From Microbulbifer sp. MI-G (GTDB taxonomy: Bacteria; Pseudomonadota; Gammaproteobacteria; Pseudomonadales; Cellvibrionaceae), in contig NZ_CP098023.1 in NCBI RefSeq assembly GCF_030440425.1, forward strand, positions 4,175,001 to 4,239,000: a DNA stretch of 64,000 bases. Direction: 5' to 3'. The position numbers and the translations under genes were made by a program. The notes beneath the pieces were generated by a model that searched no databases, was not told the origin of the DNA, and saw only the letters and a program-made list of their open reading frames with translations. This document shows, piece by piece, positions 24,079-34,033 of the stretch; the first letter of the stretch is position 1; each line of letters opens with the position of its first letter.

Positions 24079-24834
24079 TTATCCTCCTTCCGCCGGGGTT
24101 TTACCGGGGCTCGATTTTACCCAGCGCCCAAAAAGAATGCCCACCTCAAACAACAGCCACATAGGCAGGGCCAGCAGGGATTGGGAAATCACATCCGGTG
24201 GTGTCAGCAGCATACCGATCAGAAAACATCCCACAATTACATAGGGGCGTTTTTGCGCCAGCACCTTGGCGTCCACCGCACCACTCCAGATCAGCAGCAC
24301 GGTTGCAATGGGAATTTCAAAGGCGAAACCGAAAGCAAAGAACAGCTTCAGCACCAGGTCGAGGTAACTGCGCATATCCGGCATGACCTTGATATCCGCA
24401 GGTGCCGCCCCCACAAAGAAATCAAATAAAATGGGGAATACCACAAAGTAGGCGAAGGCAATGCCCGCATAAAAAAGCACTACGCTGGTCATCAGGATCG
24501 GGATGGCTATCCGTTTTTCATTCTTGTACAGGCCGGGGGCGATAAAGGCCCAGGCCTGATACAGTACAAACGGGATGGCAATAAAGAAAGCCAGGATAAA
24601 TGTGGTTTTAAACGGGGTCAAAAAAGTGGAAGTCACTTCTGTGGCTATCATTCCCGCATCGCCAAGCAACCTACCCTGCAATGGATTGGCAATATAATCG
24701 TAAATCTCCGCAGCAAAAGGCACCATGCCGGCGAATAAGATCACCACCACCAACAGGATGCGCAGCAGACGGTCTCGCAACTCAATCAGGTGGTCAATAA
24801 ACGGCTGGTGACTGTCCGGTGGCTGATCGCTCAT
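24079..24834 (-). CDS. tatC: Twin-arginine translocase subunit TatC
   Basis: 251-aa polytopic inner-membrane protein with six helices. MSDQPPDSHQPFIDHLIELR begins with the conserved HLxELRxR signature. Further family marks are LTPFKTTFILAFFIAIPFVL, APGLYKNEKR and FAFGFAFEIP. TatC binds the twin-arginine signal of folded cargo and docks it to TatB/TatA. It is the last gene of a leftward tatA-tatB-tatC run, two bases after tatB. Confidence 0.97.
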   Translation of the reverse strand: MSDQPPDSHQPFIDHLIELRDRLLRILLVVVILFAGMVPFAAEIYDYIANPLQGRLLGDAGMIATEVTSTFLTPFKTTFILAFFIAIPFVLYQAWAFIAPGLYKNEKRIAIPILMTSVVLFYAGIAFAYFVVFPILFDFFVGAAPADIKVMPDMRSYLDLVLKLFFAFGFAFEIPIATVLLIWSGAVDAKVLAQKRPYVIVGCFLIGMLLTPPDVISQSLLALPMWLLFEVGILFGRWVKSSPGKTPAEGG

Positions 24835-24836
24835 GG

Positions 24837-25403
24837 CTAGCTGTCTTTTTCCTGTTGCGATTCTTTTTCTGTATCCCGGGTGATATTGTTGGGGTGGTCC
24901 GGATTCATGTCCGGATCACCGAAATCGTGCCAGTGTTCCGGGTATTCCGGGTCCTGAAGTTCCTCTGCCGTTTCATCCTGCTCGGGCAGGTAGTCCTCTT
25001 TTTCCGCTCGCGGGTGGGTGGGAGTGGGCTCGGCTGGAACAGTGTTTTCGGCAGCTTCCGTCTGCGCCGGTTCCCCTTTGGGGAGCGGCGTCCCGGAGGC
25101 GGTTTCGCGGGCCTGCTGATTCAGGGAATCGGTGATTTCCTGGCTGGTTTGTGTGAAGGTCTGCTCCATTTCCCGGCGGCTCTCTTCGATTTCCCGCAGG
25201 ATGCGCTCGTTGTGCAGTTCACGGCGGATATCATCGGCACCCACTTCCTTTTCCAGTTCCTCGCGGGCGCTGTGCAGGGTGCGCTTCAGTGCGGACCACC
25301 AGCGCGCAGTGGTGCGGATGGCGTCGGGCAGGCGCTCCGGTCCCACCACAAGCAGGGCCACAACGGCGACCACCAGTAGTTCAAAAAAGCCGATATCAAA
25401 CAC
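24837..25403 (-). CDS. tatB: Sec-independent translocase subunit TatB
   Basis: 188-aa protein with one N-terminal membrane helix (MFDIGFFELLVVAVVALLVV), then the GPERLPDAIRT hinge and a long amphipathic helix. The acidic, Pro-rich C-terminal tail is longer than that of E. coli TatB (171 aa). TatB links TatC-bound cargo to the TatA pore. It abuts tatC and follows tatA by 28 bases. Confidence 0.95.
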   Translation of the reverse strand: MFDIGFFELLVVAVVALLVVGPERLPDAIRTTARWWSALKRTLHSAREELEKEVGADDIRRELHNERILREIEESRREMEQTFTQTSQEITDSLNQQARETASGTPLPKGEPAQTEAAENTVPAEPTPTHPRAEKEDYLPEQDETAEELQDPEYPEHWHDFGDPDMNPDHPNNITRDTEKESQQEKDS

Positions 25404-25431
25404 GAAGCACCACTCCCGTAATGGTTGCGGT

Positions 25432-25713
25432 TTACTTGTCCTGGGACTGCTTGTCTTTTTCCCTGGTCACATTGCCCTGGTCAGGCTTTGTCTCCGCATC
25501 CTGCTGCAGGCGCCCGGGATCTTTGTCCTTCTCGAGATCTTTATCCTTCTCGGCATCCTTGCTTTTGTCATCGTCCTTGATCGCCTTGCGGAAACCCTTG
25601 ATGGCGCCACCCAGATCCCCTCCGAGATTTTTCAGGCGCTTGGTTCCAAACAGCAGCAGGACAATCACCAGAATAATCAACAACTGCCAGATGCTAATTC
25701 CACCGAATCCCAT
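25432..25713 (-). CDS. tatA: Sec-independent translocase subunit TatA
   Basis: 93-aa protein [20 protein letters not shown] with one membrane helix, the hinge [20 protein letters not shown] and a highly charged tail. An in-frame ATG four codons upstream (25725) exists, but GGAGA lies five bases before ATG 25713, and MGFGGIS is the usual beginning. TatA forms the oligomeric channel for folded proteins. Confidence 0.95.
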   Translation of the reverse strand: MGFGGISIWQLLIILVIVLLLFGTKRLKNLGGDLGGAIKGFRKAIKDDDKSKDAEKDKDLEKDKDPGRLQQDAETKPDQGNVTREKDKQSQDK

Positions 25714-25840
25714 AATTGTCTCCATATCATTTACTTCAACAGCCAGGTCGGGCTCTGCGTGTCCCGGCTGCCAGGGGTTTAGCCGTAATGCCTCAGAAGC
25801 CCTTTATAACCCAGTATCACAGGGGGCTCCCAATCCGTAT

Positions 25841-26179
25841 TCAGTCCTCATTGGACCGCGCTGCTTTTTCCTCCAGGCCGGAAAGACCGAAACGACGGCC
25901 CAGTTCACGCAGCACATCCTGTGAATTTGCGCCCAGATGAGACAGCATCACCAGGGAGTGAAACCAGAGATCCGCTGTTTCGGCAATCATATCCCGATTG
26001 TCACCGCTGGTCTGCGCATCCTTGGCCGCGAGAATGGCCTCTGTGGCTTCCTCTCCGACCTTTTCCAGAATCTTGTTCAGTCCCTTTTCATGCAGGCTGG
26101 CCACATAGGACTGTTGCGCGTCTCCTTCGCCTTTGCGATCTTCCAATACGGTGTCCAGTTGCCGCAGCAGGTCTCTCAT
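25841..26179 (-). CDS. hisE: Phosphoribosyl-ATP pyrophosphatase (HisE)
   Basis: 112-aa MazG-like enzyme (EC 3.6.1.31) that cleaves PR-ATP to PR-AMP in histidine biosynthesis, step two. [20 protein letters not shown] starts the protein, and [19 protein letters not shown] provides the metal-binding Glu residues. [13 protein letters not shown] completes the pattern. The frame extends to 26239, but that part overlaps hisI. Located between hisI and tatA as in Pseudomonas. Confidence 0.95.
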   Translation of the reverse strand: MRDLLRQLDTVLEDRKGEGDAQQSYVASLHEKGLNKILEKVGEEATEAILAAKDAQTSGDNRDMIAETADLWFHSLVMLSHLGANSQDVLRELGRRFGLSGLEEKAARSNED

Positions 26180-26187
26180 GACGGGGC

Positions 26188-26589
26188 TCACTTGTAGATG
26201 GCTTCGGGGTCCTGGATCACCGGCAGGTTTACCTGCCACCCACCATCGCTAAAACGCTGGTAAAAGCAGCTGCTGCGCCCGGTGTGACAGGCAATGCCGC
26301 CTTGCTGTTCCACCAGCAGCAATACCGTGTCACCGTCACAGTCAAGGCGCATCTCGTGCACCCTCTGCTGGAAACCGGAAGACTCGCCCTTGCGCCACAG
26401 GCTTTTGCGCGAACGCGACCAGTAAACCGCATAACCCTCACTGGCGGTGAGTGCCAGGGATTCGCGATTCATCCACGCCAGCATCAACACCTGCCCAGTG
26501 TTAAAGTCCTGGGCAATGGCGGGCACCAGGCCGTCGCTGTTCCAGCAGACCTGGTCGAGAAAACCGCTCGTCGCTTTTGCCTGAGTCAA
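26188..26589 (-). CDS. hisI: Phosphoribosyl-AMP cyclohydrolase (HisI)
   Basis: 133-aa enzyme (EC 3.5.4.19), histidine biosynthesis step three. Motifs: [58 protein letters not shown] and [11 protein letters not shown], with the zinc-binding Cys residues. The start is judged to be TTG at 26589, because AAGGAGGAGACA sits immediately before it. The frame is open far upstream, into ubiB, but that part is Ala/Arg-rich shadow sequence. The gene stops 8 bases before hisE. Confidence 0.94.
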   Translation of the reverse strand: MTQAKATSGFLDQVCWNSDGLVPAIAQDFNTGQVLMLAWMNRESLALTASEGYAVYWSRSRKSLWRKGESSGFQQRVHEMRLDCDGDTVLLLVEQQGGIACHTGRSSCFYQRFSDGGWQVNLPVIQDPEAIYK

Positions 26590-26642
26590 TGTCTCCTCCT
26601 TCGGAGTTGCAAGTGTAGGCCGCTCCGCCGGCCTGGCCAGAG

Positions 26643-28253
26643 CTAGGGCCAGAGTAACAGCACCAGGGCAGCGAAACCCAGGGCCCAGCCCGAGGGCGGC
26701 AGCTGCTCCAGCCACTGCGGTTTGCTCAGGGCCACGGCACCGGCGGCGAGGAGCACGCCGCCCACGCGGCGCAGGTAGCGCCAGCGCCCCCGGCGCTGAC
26801 CGCCCGCCAGCTTCTCGCCAATCGTTTCCAACTGAGGCGCCAGTTCCCGCGACTGCTCCAGGGCAGAGTACACAAGCTGCGGCATCTGCGGGAATTTCTC
26901 CAGCCACTCCGGGCCGTAGCGCTTTATTTCACCCAGGAGCGTTTTCGGGTGAATGCGCTCGCGCATCCAGCGCTCCAAAAATGGATGCGCAGTCTTCCAC
27001 AGATCCAGCTGTGGATAAAGCTGCCGGCCCAAACCTTCGATATTCAGCAGGGTCTTCTGCAACAATACCAGTTGCGGTTGCACCGCCATATCGAAACGGC
27101 GCGCAGTCTGAAACAGGCTGATGAGCACCCGCGCAAAGGAGATCTCCCCCAGGGGTTTTTCGAAGATGGGCTCGCACACGGCCCGGATTGACGCCTCGAA
27201 GGTGTTCACCGGGGTGTCGGCCCGAACCCACCCGCTCTGCACATGCAGCTCCGCCACCATGCGGTAATCGCGGCGGAACATGGCGAGCAGGTTGCGCGCC
27301 AGATAATACTGATCCTCCCGCGACAGGCTGCCCACAATAGCGGTATCGACAGCGATATATTGCGGGCGTTGCGGGTGCTCGCGGGACACAAAGATATTGC
27401 CCGGGTGCATGTCCGCGTGGAAGAAATTGTATTCAAACACCTGCTTGAAGAAAATTTCCACTCCCCGCTCGGCGAGCAGCTGCATATTGGTATTCTGGGC
27501 ACGCAACTGCGCCAGGTCGGTAACGGGGATACCCTCAATACGCTCCAGCACCAATACGTTGGTGCGGGTGTATTCCCAGTACACCTCGGGCACATACAGC
27601 AGTGGAGACGCGTTGAAGTTGCGCCGCAGCTGGGTACCGTTGGCGGCCTCGCGCACCAGATCCAGTTCACCCTCGATGGTATGCCGATAGTCCTCTACCA
27701 CCTCCACCGGGCGCAGGCGGCGTCCGTCCGGCACAAAGCGCTCAATAGCGCGGGCGATCACCCCCAGCAGGCGCAGGTCCTCCTGAATCACTTCATGAAT
27801 GCCGGGCCGCAATACCTTCACCACCACCGATTCACCGGAGTTGAGCACGGCGGCATGCACCTGGGCCACCGAGGCCGCGGCAAGCGGCGCGCGCTCAAAA
27901 CTGGCGAAAACCGCATCGACACTCGCCCCCAGGGCTTCCTCGATCAGCGCGGTGCACCGATCACTGGGAAAGGGGGGCACCTTGTCCTGCAGGTCGCCGA
28001 GCTGTACCACGATATCCGCCGGCAGCAGGTCGGGACGGGTAGAGAGCAACTGGCCGAACTTGACGAAAATAGGACCCAGGGCTTCAAGGGCACAACGCAG
28101 GCTCTCGCCGCGCGCCGCCTTTGGCTGCGGCAACAGGGTGAGTGGCGCCAGCAATCCGCGCAGCCACAGTGGGCGGTGCTCCACCGGCAACAGCCGGTCG
28201 AGGCGGTAGCGCAGAAAAACCCGCGCAATAGTGAGGCTGCGAAGAAGGGGCAA
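26643..28253 (-). CDS. ubiB: Ubiquinone biosynthesis kinase-like protein UbiB
   Basis: 536-aa member of the ABC1/ADCK/UbiB atypical kinase family. The KxGQ signature is at [16 protein letters not shown], the Ala-rich loop at [11 protein letters not shown], the catalytic loop at [14 protein letters not shown] and the metal-binding Asp in [12 protein letters not shown] (DxAxxG). The C-terminus carries hydrophobic segments that anchor it to the inner membrane. UbiB supports aerobic coenzyme Q synthesis, probably by ATP-driven handling of CoQ lipids. It lies between ubiJ and hisI. Confidence 0.96.
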   Translation of the reverse strand: MPLLRSLTIARVFLRYRLDRLLPVEHRPLWLRGLLAPLTLLPQPKAARGESLRCALEALGPIFVKFGQLLSTRPDLLPADIVVQLGDLQDKVPPFPSDRCTALIEEALGASVDAVFASFERAPLAAASVAQVHAAVLNSGESVVVKVLRPGIHEVIQEDLRLLGVIARAIERFVPDGRRLRPVEVVEDYRHTIEGELDLVREAANGTQLRRNFNASPLLYVPEVYWEYTRTNVLVLERIEGIPVTDLAQLRAQNTNMQLLAERGVEIFFKQVFEYNFFHADMHPGNIFVSREHPQRPQYIAVDTAIVGSLSREDQYYLARNLLAMFRRDYRMVAELHVQSGWVRADTPVNTFEASIRAVCEPIFEKPLGEISFARVLISLFQTARRFDMAVQPQLVLLQKTLLNIEGLGRQLYPQLDLWKTAHPFLERWMRERIHPKTLLGEIKRYGPEWLEKFPQMPQLVYSALEQSRELAPQLETIGEKLAGGQRRGRWRYLRRVGGVLLAAGAVALSKPQWLEQLPPSGWALGFAALVLLLWP

Positions 28254-28255
28254 AA

Positions 28256-28885
28256 CTACTCTGCCTCCCTGCGCGCAAATTGCGCCTGCAGCAGATGCAC
28301 ACGCGCTTCGAGACGCTCTGTGGCCAGAGACAGTTCGGCGAGGTCTTCCACAAAGGCCTCAAACTGCGCCTGCGGTGGCGTCAGATGCCACTCTTCGCTA
28401 ATAGTTTCCGCTGCCGCAGCCGGTGCGCGGTTGAGATTGGCACTCAGCCAACTGCTGGCACCGCGCAACACAGTGCCGATCGTGTGTGCGGGAATATCGC
28501 CAACCAGTTGCGCCAGCGGGGCCTCCCAGTCGATATCCAGATCGCGCATGATCCCCTGCAATTCCGCCAGCAGGGTACTCGAACCACTGATGGAAACACC
28601 CAGTGCCGCAGGGGTTGCATCCGGGTCTTTCAGCAGGCGCAGAAAGGCCACCGCCGAGCCGCGCACCCGGGTAGTGGCACGTTCCTCTTCTCGCTGGCGC
28701 AAACACACCCGGTCGCCCTCAATGCAAAGACAGCCCACCATCTGGGGGGCCGTCAGGTCGAACGCCAGGATTTTGCCATCCAGCCCCTGCAGGCGAGCTC
28801 GCGTGGCCGGATCGTATTGCAGGGCGGTGTTGATGGCGGTTTCCAGCGCGAGATCAAATCCCGCGCGAAAAGCTGGGTCGTTCAT
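28256..28885 (-). CDS. ubiJ: Ubiquinone biosynthesis accessory factor UbiJ
   Basis: 209-aa protein with an SCP2 lipid-binding domain in the first half ([20 protein letters not shown] and [20 protein letters not shown]). The C-terminal coiled-coil-rich segment is [20 protein letters not shown] and following. UbiJ forms part of the soluble Ubi metabolon that presents CoQ intermediates. The start at 28885 follows directly from the SCP2 homology; the frame extends to 28972 but overlaps ubiE. Stop and ubiB start are two bases apart. Confidence 0.92.
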   Translation of the reverse strand: MNDPAFRAGFDLALETAINTALQYDPATRARLQGLDGKILAFDLTAPQMVGCLCIEGDRVCLRQREEERATTRVRGSAVAFLRLLKDPDATPAALGVSISGSSTLLAELQGIMRDLDIDWEAPLAQLVGDIPAHTIGTVLRGASSWLSANLNRAPAAAAETISEEWHLTPPQAQFEAFVEDLAELSLATERLEARVHLLQAQFARREAE

Positions 28886-28934
28886 GACAGTTCTGCCTCG
28901 TGCCTGGAAAAACACGGGTATCCCTCGGCGCAGT

Positions 28935-29684
28935 TCAGGGCTTGATCCCCCGGTGCAGTGCCACGATACCACCGGTCATATTATGGAATTCACATTCGAC
29001 AAAACCCGCCTCCACCATCATCTGCTTGAGGGTTTCCTGGTTCGGGTGCCGGCGAATACTTTCCGCCAGGTAGCGGTAGCTGTCCGCATCGTTGGCCACC
29101 AGTTTGCCCATCAACGGCAGCAGGCGGAAGGAGTACTGATCGTAGATCTTTTCCAGCAGCCGGGACTGCGGTTTGGAAAACTCCAGCACCAGCAGACGGC
29201 CACCGGCCTTCAGTACCCGCAACATGTCGCGCAGGGCCAGATCCTTGTCGGTGACATTGCGCAGGCCGAAAGCGATGGTGATGCAGTCGAAAGTATTGTC
29301 GGGAAAGGGCAGGTACTGGGCATCCGCCTGCACCGGCACCACATTGCCGGCGATACCGCAGTCGATCAGGCGATCGCGGCCCACCTCCAGCATTGATGCG
29401 TTGATATCCGCCAGCACCACCTGACCGCTGGCACCCACGATACGCGAGAAGCGCGCGGTGAGATCGCCGGTGCCCCCGGCGATATCCAGAATCTGCTGCC
29501 CCGGCCGCGCGCCGGACAACTCGATGGTAAACCGCTTCCAGAGGCGGTGGATGCCACCGGACATCAAATCGTTCATCACATCGTAGCGCGACGCCACCGA
29601 GTGGAACACTTCCGCCACACGACCGGCCTTTTCCTCCACCGGAACCTCTTGATAGCCGAAGTGGGTGGTCTTGCGATCCTTCAT
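28935..29684 (-). CDS. ubiE: C-methyltransferase UbiE (ubiquinone/menaquinone)
   Basis: 249-aa SAM-dependent methyltransferase (EC 2.1.1.163/2.1.1.201). The SAM-binding motif is [16 protein letters not shown]. UbiE signatures [19 protein letters not shown] and [20 protein letters not shown] are both present. It methylates the benzoquinol ring in CoQ and menaquinone synthesis. It is the first gene of the leftward ubiE-ubiJ-ubiB-hisI-hisE-tatABC run. Confidence 0.97.
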   Translation of the reverse strand: MKDRKTTHFGYQEVPVEEKAGRVAEVFHSVASRYDVMNDLMSGGIHRLWKRFTIELSGARPGQQILDIAGGTGDLTARFSRIVGASGQVVLADINASMLEVGRDRLIDCGIAGNVVPVQADAQYLPFPDNTFDCITIAFGLRNVTDKDLALRDMLRVLKAGGRLLVLEFSKPQSRLLEKIYDQYSFRLLPLMGKLVANDADSYRYLAESIRRHPNQETLKQMMVEAGFVECEFHNMTGGIVALHRGIKP

Positions 29685-29901
29685 GTCCTGCCTGCCGAGT
29701 GAACCTTGGAAGCGCTATTGTACATTGGCCGGGCCCGCCGGGCACGACCGCCGGCTAAACTGTAAACCCGGCTATTCGGGCTGCCGAACCGATTGCACCT
29801 CGGCGCAACGTCAGGTTGCCGGCACAGCTCAGCGGTCACCCTGCAAGATCGGCAAACCGGCCCTCGAACCGATTGGCGCTCAGTGGGCAACAGCGGAAAC
29901 C

Positions 29902-30726
29902 ATGGTCTACCGACTCAACAGCAAGCAAACACTTGCAGCGGCCCTCGCAGCCACGGCACAGGCGGAGGTTGCCGACGCCATCTCGGCACTGAACACACTG
30001 CCCGAGCACGAGGCGGTGCACGAGGTGCGCAAGCACTGCAAGAAAATGCGCGCGCTGCTGCGCCTGATACGTGCAGACCACAAGGCGCTGTACCGGCGTG
30101 AGAATGCCCACTACCGCACCCTCGCCAACCAGTTGTCCGCCAATCGCGATCTGGTGTCGATCCATGATGCCTTTGCCGCGATTGCCAAGCCCGCCGATTT
30201 CCCCCGCACCCATGCTTTTATCACCGGGCGCAGCGGCCAGCTCGGCGACCGGGCAGCACTGGGGCAGGTTGGTGAGTTGCTGCTGCAGGGCGCCGGGCGT
30301 ATCCTGTTCTGGCCCCTGGCACAATTGCGCTGGGAGCACAGCCAACGCGGGTTTCTGAACACCTATCGGCACGCCTGCAGCCTGAAAACGGTGGCGATTT
30401 CACGCAAATCCGCCGAGGCCCTGCACCAATACCGCAAGCGCACAAAAGACCACTGGTACCACTGCCGACTGCTGCAAGAGCGCTATCCACCACTGGCTGA
30501 TCGCTGCACTCCGCTCGAAGCCCTTGCCCAGGCCCTGGGCGATTGGCGCGACCTGTACCTGCTGTGCACCCTGTTAAAGGCTGAAGAGGAGGCTCTATCG
30601 GGCGAGTTGATCCCGCTGCTGGAGACCGCCAGTCAGCGAAGGGCCGCACTCTTCCACCAGATCAAGCGCCTGAGTGCGGATCTGTTCCCGAGAGGAAAAT
30701 TCGCGCTGTTCGGCGCGCACACATAG
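29902..30726 (+). CDS. CHAD-domain protein
   Basis: 274-aa all-helical protein. The CHAD domain is recognised by conserved His/Lys/Arg repeats: EAVHEVRKHCKKMRALLRLI near residues 36-55 and ALHQYRKRTKDHWYHCRLLQ near 174-193. CHAD domains bind inorganic polyphosphate and localise to polyphosphate granules. No CYTH domain is attached. The start at ATG 29902 is chosen because upstream sequence in the frame is shadow of the ubiE promoter region. It stands between divergent ubiE and nfeD. Confidence 0.88.
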   Translation: MVYRLNSKQTLAAALAATAQAEVADAISALNTLPEHEAVHEVRKHCKKMRALLRLIRADHKALYRRENAHYRTLANQLSANRDLVSIHDAFAAIAKPADFPRTHAFITGRSGQLGDRAALGQVGELLLQGAGRILFWPLAQLRWEHSQRGFLNTYRHACSLKTVAISRKSAEALHQYRKRTKDHWYHCRLLQERYPPLADRCTPLEALAQALGDWRDLYLLCTLLKAEEEALSGELIPLLETASQRRAALFHQIKRLSADLFPRGKFALFGAHT

Positions 30727-30885
30727 ACGGCATTCGGGTGGGGCGATTTCCCGGCTGCCCACCGACCCTCTGGATGCAACGTTGTATGCCAACAACCCCG
30801 GCGGGATAGCCGCAGGTAATTTATCGACCATTGAGGACTTTTGGCATAACATTCAACAGAAATACATAACAAGGGGAAACTGGCC

Positions 30886-31347
30886 ATGCTGGACTGGTTG
30901 AATACCCATATCGCTTACTGGCACTGGCTGGTGCTGGGCCTGCTGCTGGTGACGGCGGAAATCTTCGTTTCCGGATTCGTTCTGTTCTGGTTTGGGCTGG
31001 CCGCGCTTCTGGTAGGCACCTTGCTCCTGGTCGCCGACCTGTCCATCGCCCTGCAACTGCTGCTGTGGATCGGTGCCTCCATAACTGCACTGTTGCTGTG
31101 GCTGACGTTTATCAAACCCAAATGGCGCGATCGTACCTCCGCCGGTATGGCGGCTGAGGCACTGAACGGGCAAGTGGGGATGGTGATTGAATCCAACACG
31201 GGCAGAAACCGCGGCAAACTGAAATTCCCGGCACCCATTCTCGGTGAGGAGGAGTGGCTGTTTCTCTGCACTACAGATATGGCGGTGGGCGAGCGGGTTC
31301 AGGTCACGGACATTTCCGGTAACACGCTGATTGTTACAGCACTTTAA
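30886..31347 (+). CDS. NfeD family membrane protein
   Basis: 153-aa protein with three membrane helices near the start (HWLVLGLLLVTAEIFVSGFV, LFWFGLAALLVGTLLLV and ALQLLLWIGASITALLLWL). A C-terminal OB-fold beta domain follows, with LNGQVGMVIE and GERVQVTDISGNTLIV. NfeD proteins pair with SPFH/stomatin proteins and are thought to help organise membrane microdomains. The partner gene follows 38 bases downstream. Confidence 0.9.
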   Translation: MLDWLNTHIAYWHWLVLGLLLVTAEIFVSGFVLFWFGLAALLVGTLLLVADLSIALQLLLWIGASITALLLWLTFIKPKWRDRTSAGMAAEALNGQVGMVIESNTGRNRGKLKFPAPILGEEEWLFLCTTDMAVGERVQVTDISGNTLIVTAL

Positions 31348-31385
31348 TTCAAAAAATTACGCATTTATTCGGGGAGGAGAAACCG

Positions 31386-32231
31386 GTGGAAGGTTTGTAT
31401 GTTGTTGTGGCGCTGGTGGTACTGGTGGTCATTACCATCGCCAAAGGGGTACGTATTGTGCCGCAGGGTTTCAAGCACATCGTCCAGAGACTGGGCAAAT
31501 ACCACAAGACACTGAAGCCGGGCATGAACGTGGTGATCCCCTACATTGACCAGATTCCCTACAAGGTCACTACCAAGGACATCGTGCTCGATATTCCGTC
31601 ACAGGAAGTCATCACCCAGGACAATGCCACCATCATTGCCAATGCGGTTGCCTACATCAACATCATCGCACCGGAAAAAGCGGTTTACGGTGTGGAGGAC
31701 TATACCATTGCGATTCAAAACCTGGTGCAGACGGCGCTGCGCTCTATTGTTGGTGAAATGTCTTTGGATGCGGCACTTTCGTCACGTGAGCTGATTAAAG
31801 CAAAACTCAAGGAAGGGATTTCCGACGATATCGCCGATTGGGGCATCAACCTGAAAACCGTGGAGATCCAGGACATCAACCCCTCGCCAACCATGCAAAA
31901 GGCCATGGAGGAACAGGCTGCGGCGGAGCGCCAACGCCGCGCAACCGTGACCCGGGCCGAGGGGGAGAAACAAGCGGCAATTCTGGAGGCGGACGGGCGC
32001 CTGGAAGCTTCCAGGCGCGATGCCAAGGCCCAGGTTGTGCTGGCTGATGCGAGCCGCGAGGCCATCGAACGGGTGACCCAGGCCATCGGCAACCAGGAAA
32101 TGCCGGTGATGTATCTACTCGGTGAGCGCTATATCAGTGCGCTGTCCGAACTCTCCCAGTCCGACAACGCCAAGAATGTGATTTTGCCGGCAGACCTGCC
32201 GCAGGCAGTAAAGGGATTGTTAAATCGCTAA
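31386..32231 (+). CDS. SPFH/Band 7 (slipin/stomatin-like) protein
   Basis: 281-aa protein starting at GTG 31386, with GGGGAGGAGAAACCG just before it. The N-terminal helix (LYVVVALVVLVVITIA) leads into a Band 7 domain: VPQGFKHIVQRLGKYHKTL, DIVLDIPSQEVITQDNATI and SLDAALSSRELIKAKLKEGI. A coiled-coil stretch follows (MEEQAAAERQRRATVTRAEG). It resembles QmcA and slipins. With the NfeD protein just upstream, it forms the common NfeD-SPFH pair. Confidence 0.93.
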   Translation: MEGLYVVVALVVLVVITIAKGVRIVPQGFKHIVQRLGKYHKTLKPGMNVVIPYIDQIPYKVTTKDIVLDIPSQEVITQDNATIIANAVAYINIIAPEKAVYGVEDYTIAIQNLVQTALRSIVGEMSLDAALSSRELIKAKLKEGISDDIADWGINLKTVEIQDINPSPTMQKAMEEQAAAERQRRATVTRAEGEKQAAILEADGRLEASRRDAKAQVVLADASREAIERVTQAIGNQEMPVMYLLGERYISALSELSQSDNAKNVILPADLPQAVKGLLNR

Positions 32232-32447
32232 CCCGGCCAACACCGGTGCCGGGGGTTGTCCCGCAGCGCCGGGTTGATCAACGTCACCCACGCCCTGCCA
32301 ATCAGCCCGGCAATACTCCGTGAATCCGGCGGTATTAGAGCCGCCGCTCGGCCAGCGCGGACCCTGCATGGGCACCACGACACGCAGTCGCAACCGAATA
32401 TTGCCAGGCGAATCAAACAGGTCCCGGAAGACCTGTTTGCCGGGCTG

Positions 32448-34016
32448 TTAATACTCCAGCAAGCCTCCAGCGCGGGCCATGACGTGGAACAGGTAATTCT
32501 GCTCATTGGTGCCGCTCACCAGGTGCGCGCCGGGGCCGCGCGCCCAGACTCCCACGTCTTCGCCCGCATGGGATTCACTGCCCGTGGGCACCAGGGCATC
32601 CTGGCGGTAATCCACGGCGGTGGTGTCGGTACTGGTGAGATCCCTGCGACCCCCGTGATCATCGGCACTGTGGCCCGGGCCATTGGCATACGTCAGCGTG
32701 GTATAGGGCAGGCCATCCGCTGCCAGGGCGTAGGCGGTTTCCGCTTCACCACTACTGTCATTCCCCACAACTTTGCCGAGAATCGGATTGCCGCGGGTCG
32801 GGTAACCCGCAATGGTCATCACGTGACTGTGATCTGCAGTCACAATAATCAGGGTGTCCTCTGCACTGGTGTTATCCATTGCATACTGGATCGCCTCGGC
32901 AAACGCCACGGCATCTGTAAGGGCGGTATAGGCATTGCCGGCGTGATGACCGTGGTCAATGCGACCGGACTCCACCATCAGAAAATAACCATCGGTATTT
33001 TTCTGTAACAACTTCAGGCCTGTGGCTGTCATCTCGGCAAGGGAGGGTTCACCGGCAGCGTCATTACCGCGATCGGCCTCATAGCGCATATGCGAGGGGT
33101 GAAACAGGCCCAGCAGTTTGTCCGTGGAGGCAATATCCACGGCCTCGAAACCCGCACTGTCCTCTACATAGATGGCATTGGTTACCCCATCGCCATAGCG
33201 CGCCTGCCATTCCCGGATCAGGTGGCGACCATCTGCACGGCGCCCTTTTTCGCCCTCCAGATCGGTCACTTCAGCGGGCAGAAAACTGCGACGCCCGCCC
33301 CCCATGGCCACATCGATTCCATCACCGGCCTCCAGTGCAACAAATTGCGCCGCAATGTCGCGACAGCCATTCGGAGCAGAGGCTTCCCACCCCCGCTCAG
33401 GTACCTTGGCATAAGTGGCCGCCGGTGTGGCATGGGTAATACGCGCGGTGCTGATAATGCCGGTGCTCTTATTCAGCGCCTCGGCCAGTTCAATGACGGT
33501 GGTCAGCGGGCGATCCAGGCTCGCGCTACAATCCCCGCGCGCCACATCCTCTGCCACACTCAATACGCCGGCCTTGGTCTTCACACCGGTGACCAATGCC
33601 GTCATAGTCCCGGCGGAATCGGGGGTCTGCTGGTTCGTATTGTAGGTTTTCACCAGCCCCGAGAAGGGCATCCTCTCAAAGCTGAGCTGGTACTCCTCGC
33701 CACTGAGACCCCGCTGTTGCCCGGCGAGAATTCGTGCAGCGGTGACCGTGGAAATGCCCATACCGTCGCCAACAAACAAAATGATATTTTTCGCAGCACC
33801 GGGGGTATTGTTGATGGCCTGTGCCCGGGCTGCTTCCACAGCCTGCTGGCCCTCCTTAAACCAGTGGCTGTCGCGCTGGACCTGTGGCAGGCCCAGTACC
33901 GACACCTGTGCTTCAGGCAGTTCTGCAGGGCCCTGGCTGCTGGCATCGTCATCACTGCAACCTACGCAAAGCAGGGCCACTGAAAAAGCCAAAACGGTCT
34001 TTTTGATTACTGTCAT
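32448..34016 (-). CDS. Alkaline phosphatase, lipoprotein form
   Basis: 522-aa PhoA-family phosphomonoesterase (EC 3.1.3.1). The leader ends in lipobox LLCVGCSDDD, so it is probably membrane-anchored. Active-site motifs: FVGDGMGISTVTAARI (first metal Asp), QQTPDSAGTMTALVTGVKTK with the nucleophilic Ser after Asp, GRIDHGHHAGNAYTAL, and VTADHSHVMTIAGYPTRG with metal-binding Asp/His. It releases phosphate from organic esters outside the cytoplasm. A second paralogue lies 17 bases upstream on the same strand. No Pho box was recognised. The 216 bases after its stop hold no gene. Confidence 0.95.
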   Translation of the reverse strand: MTVIKKTVLAFSVALLCVGCSDDDASSQGPAELPEAQVSVLGLPQVQRDSHWFKEGQQAVEAARAQAINNTPGAAKNIILFVGDGMGISTVTAARILAGQQRGLSGEEYQLSFERMPFSGLVKTYNTNQQTPDSAGTMTALVTGVKTKAGVLSVAEDVARGDCSASLDRPLTTVIELAEALNKSTGIISTARITHATPAATYAKVPERGWEASAPNGCRDIAAQFVALEAGDGIDVAMGGGRRSFLPAEVTDLEGEKGRRADGRHLIREWQARYGDGVTNAIYVEDSAGFEAVDIASTDKLLGLFHPSHMRYEADRGNDAAGEPSLAEMTATGLKLLQKNTDGYFLMVESGRIDHGHHAGNAYTALTDAVAFAEAIQYAMDNTSAEDTLIIVTADHSHVMTIAGYPTRGNPILGKVVGNDSSGEAETAYALAADGLPYTTLTYANGPGHSADDHGGRRDLTSTDTTAVDYRQDALVPTGSESHAGEDVGVWARGPGAHLVSGTNEQNYLFHVMARAGGLLEY

Positions 34017-34033
34017 GGTGAATTACCCCCAAT

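Noticed and set aside
27243..29396. 717-aa open frame on the + strand across ubiB, ubiJ and ubiE
   Set aside because: It is antisense to three recognised genes, with His/Gln/Gly-rich shadow composition and no motif.
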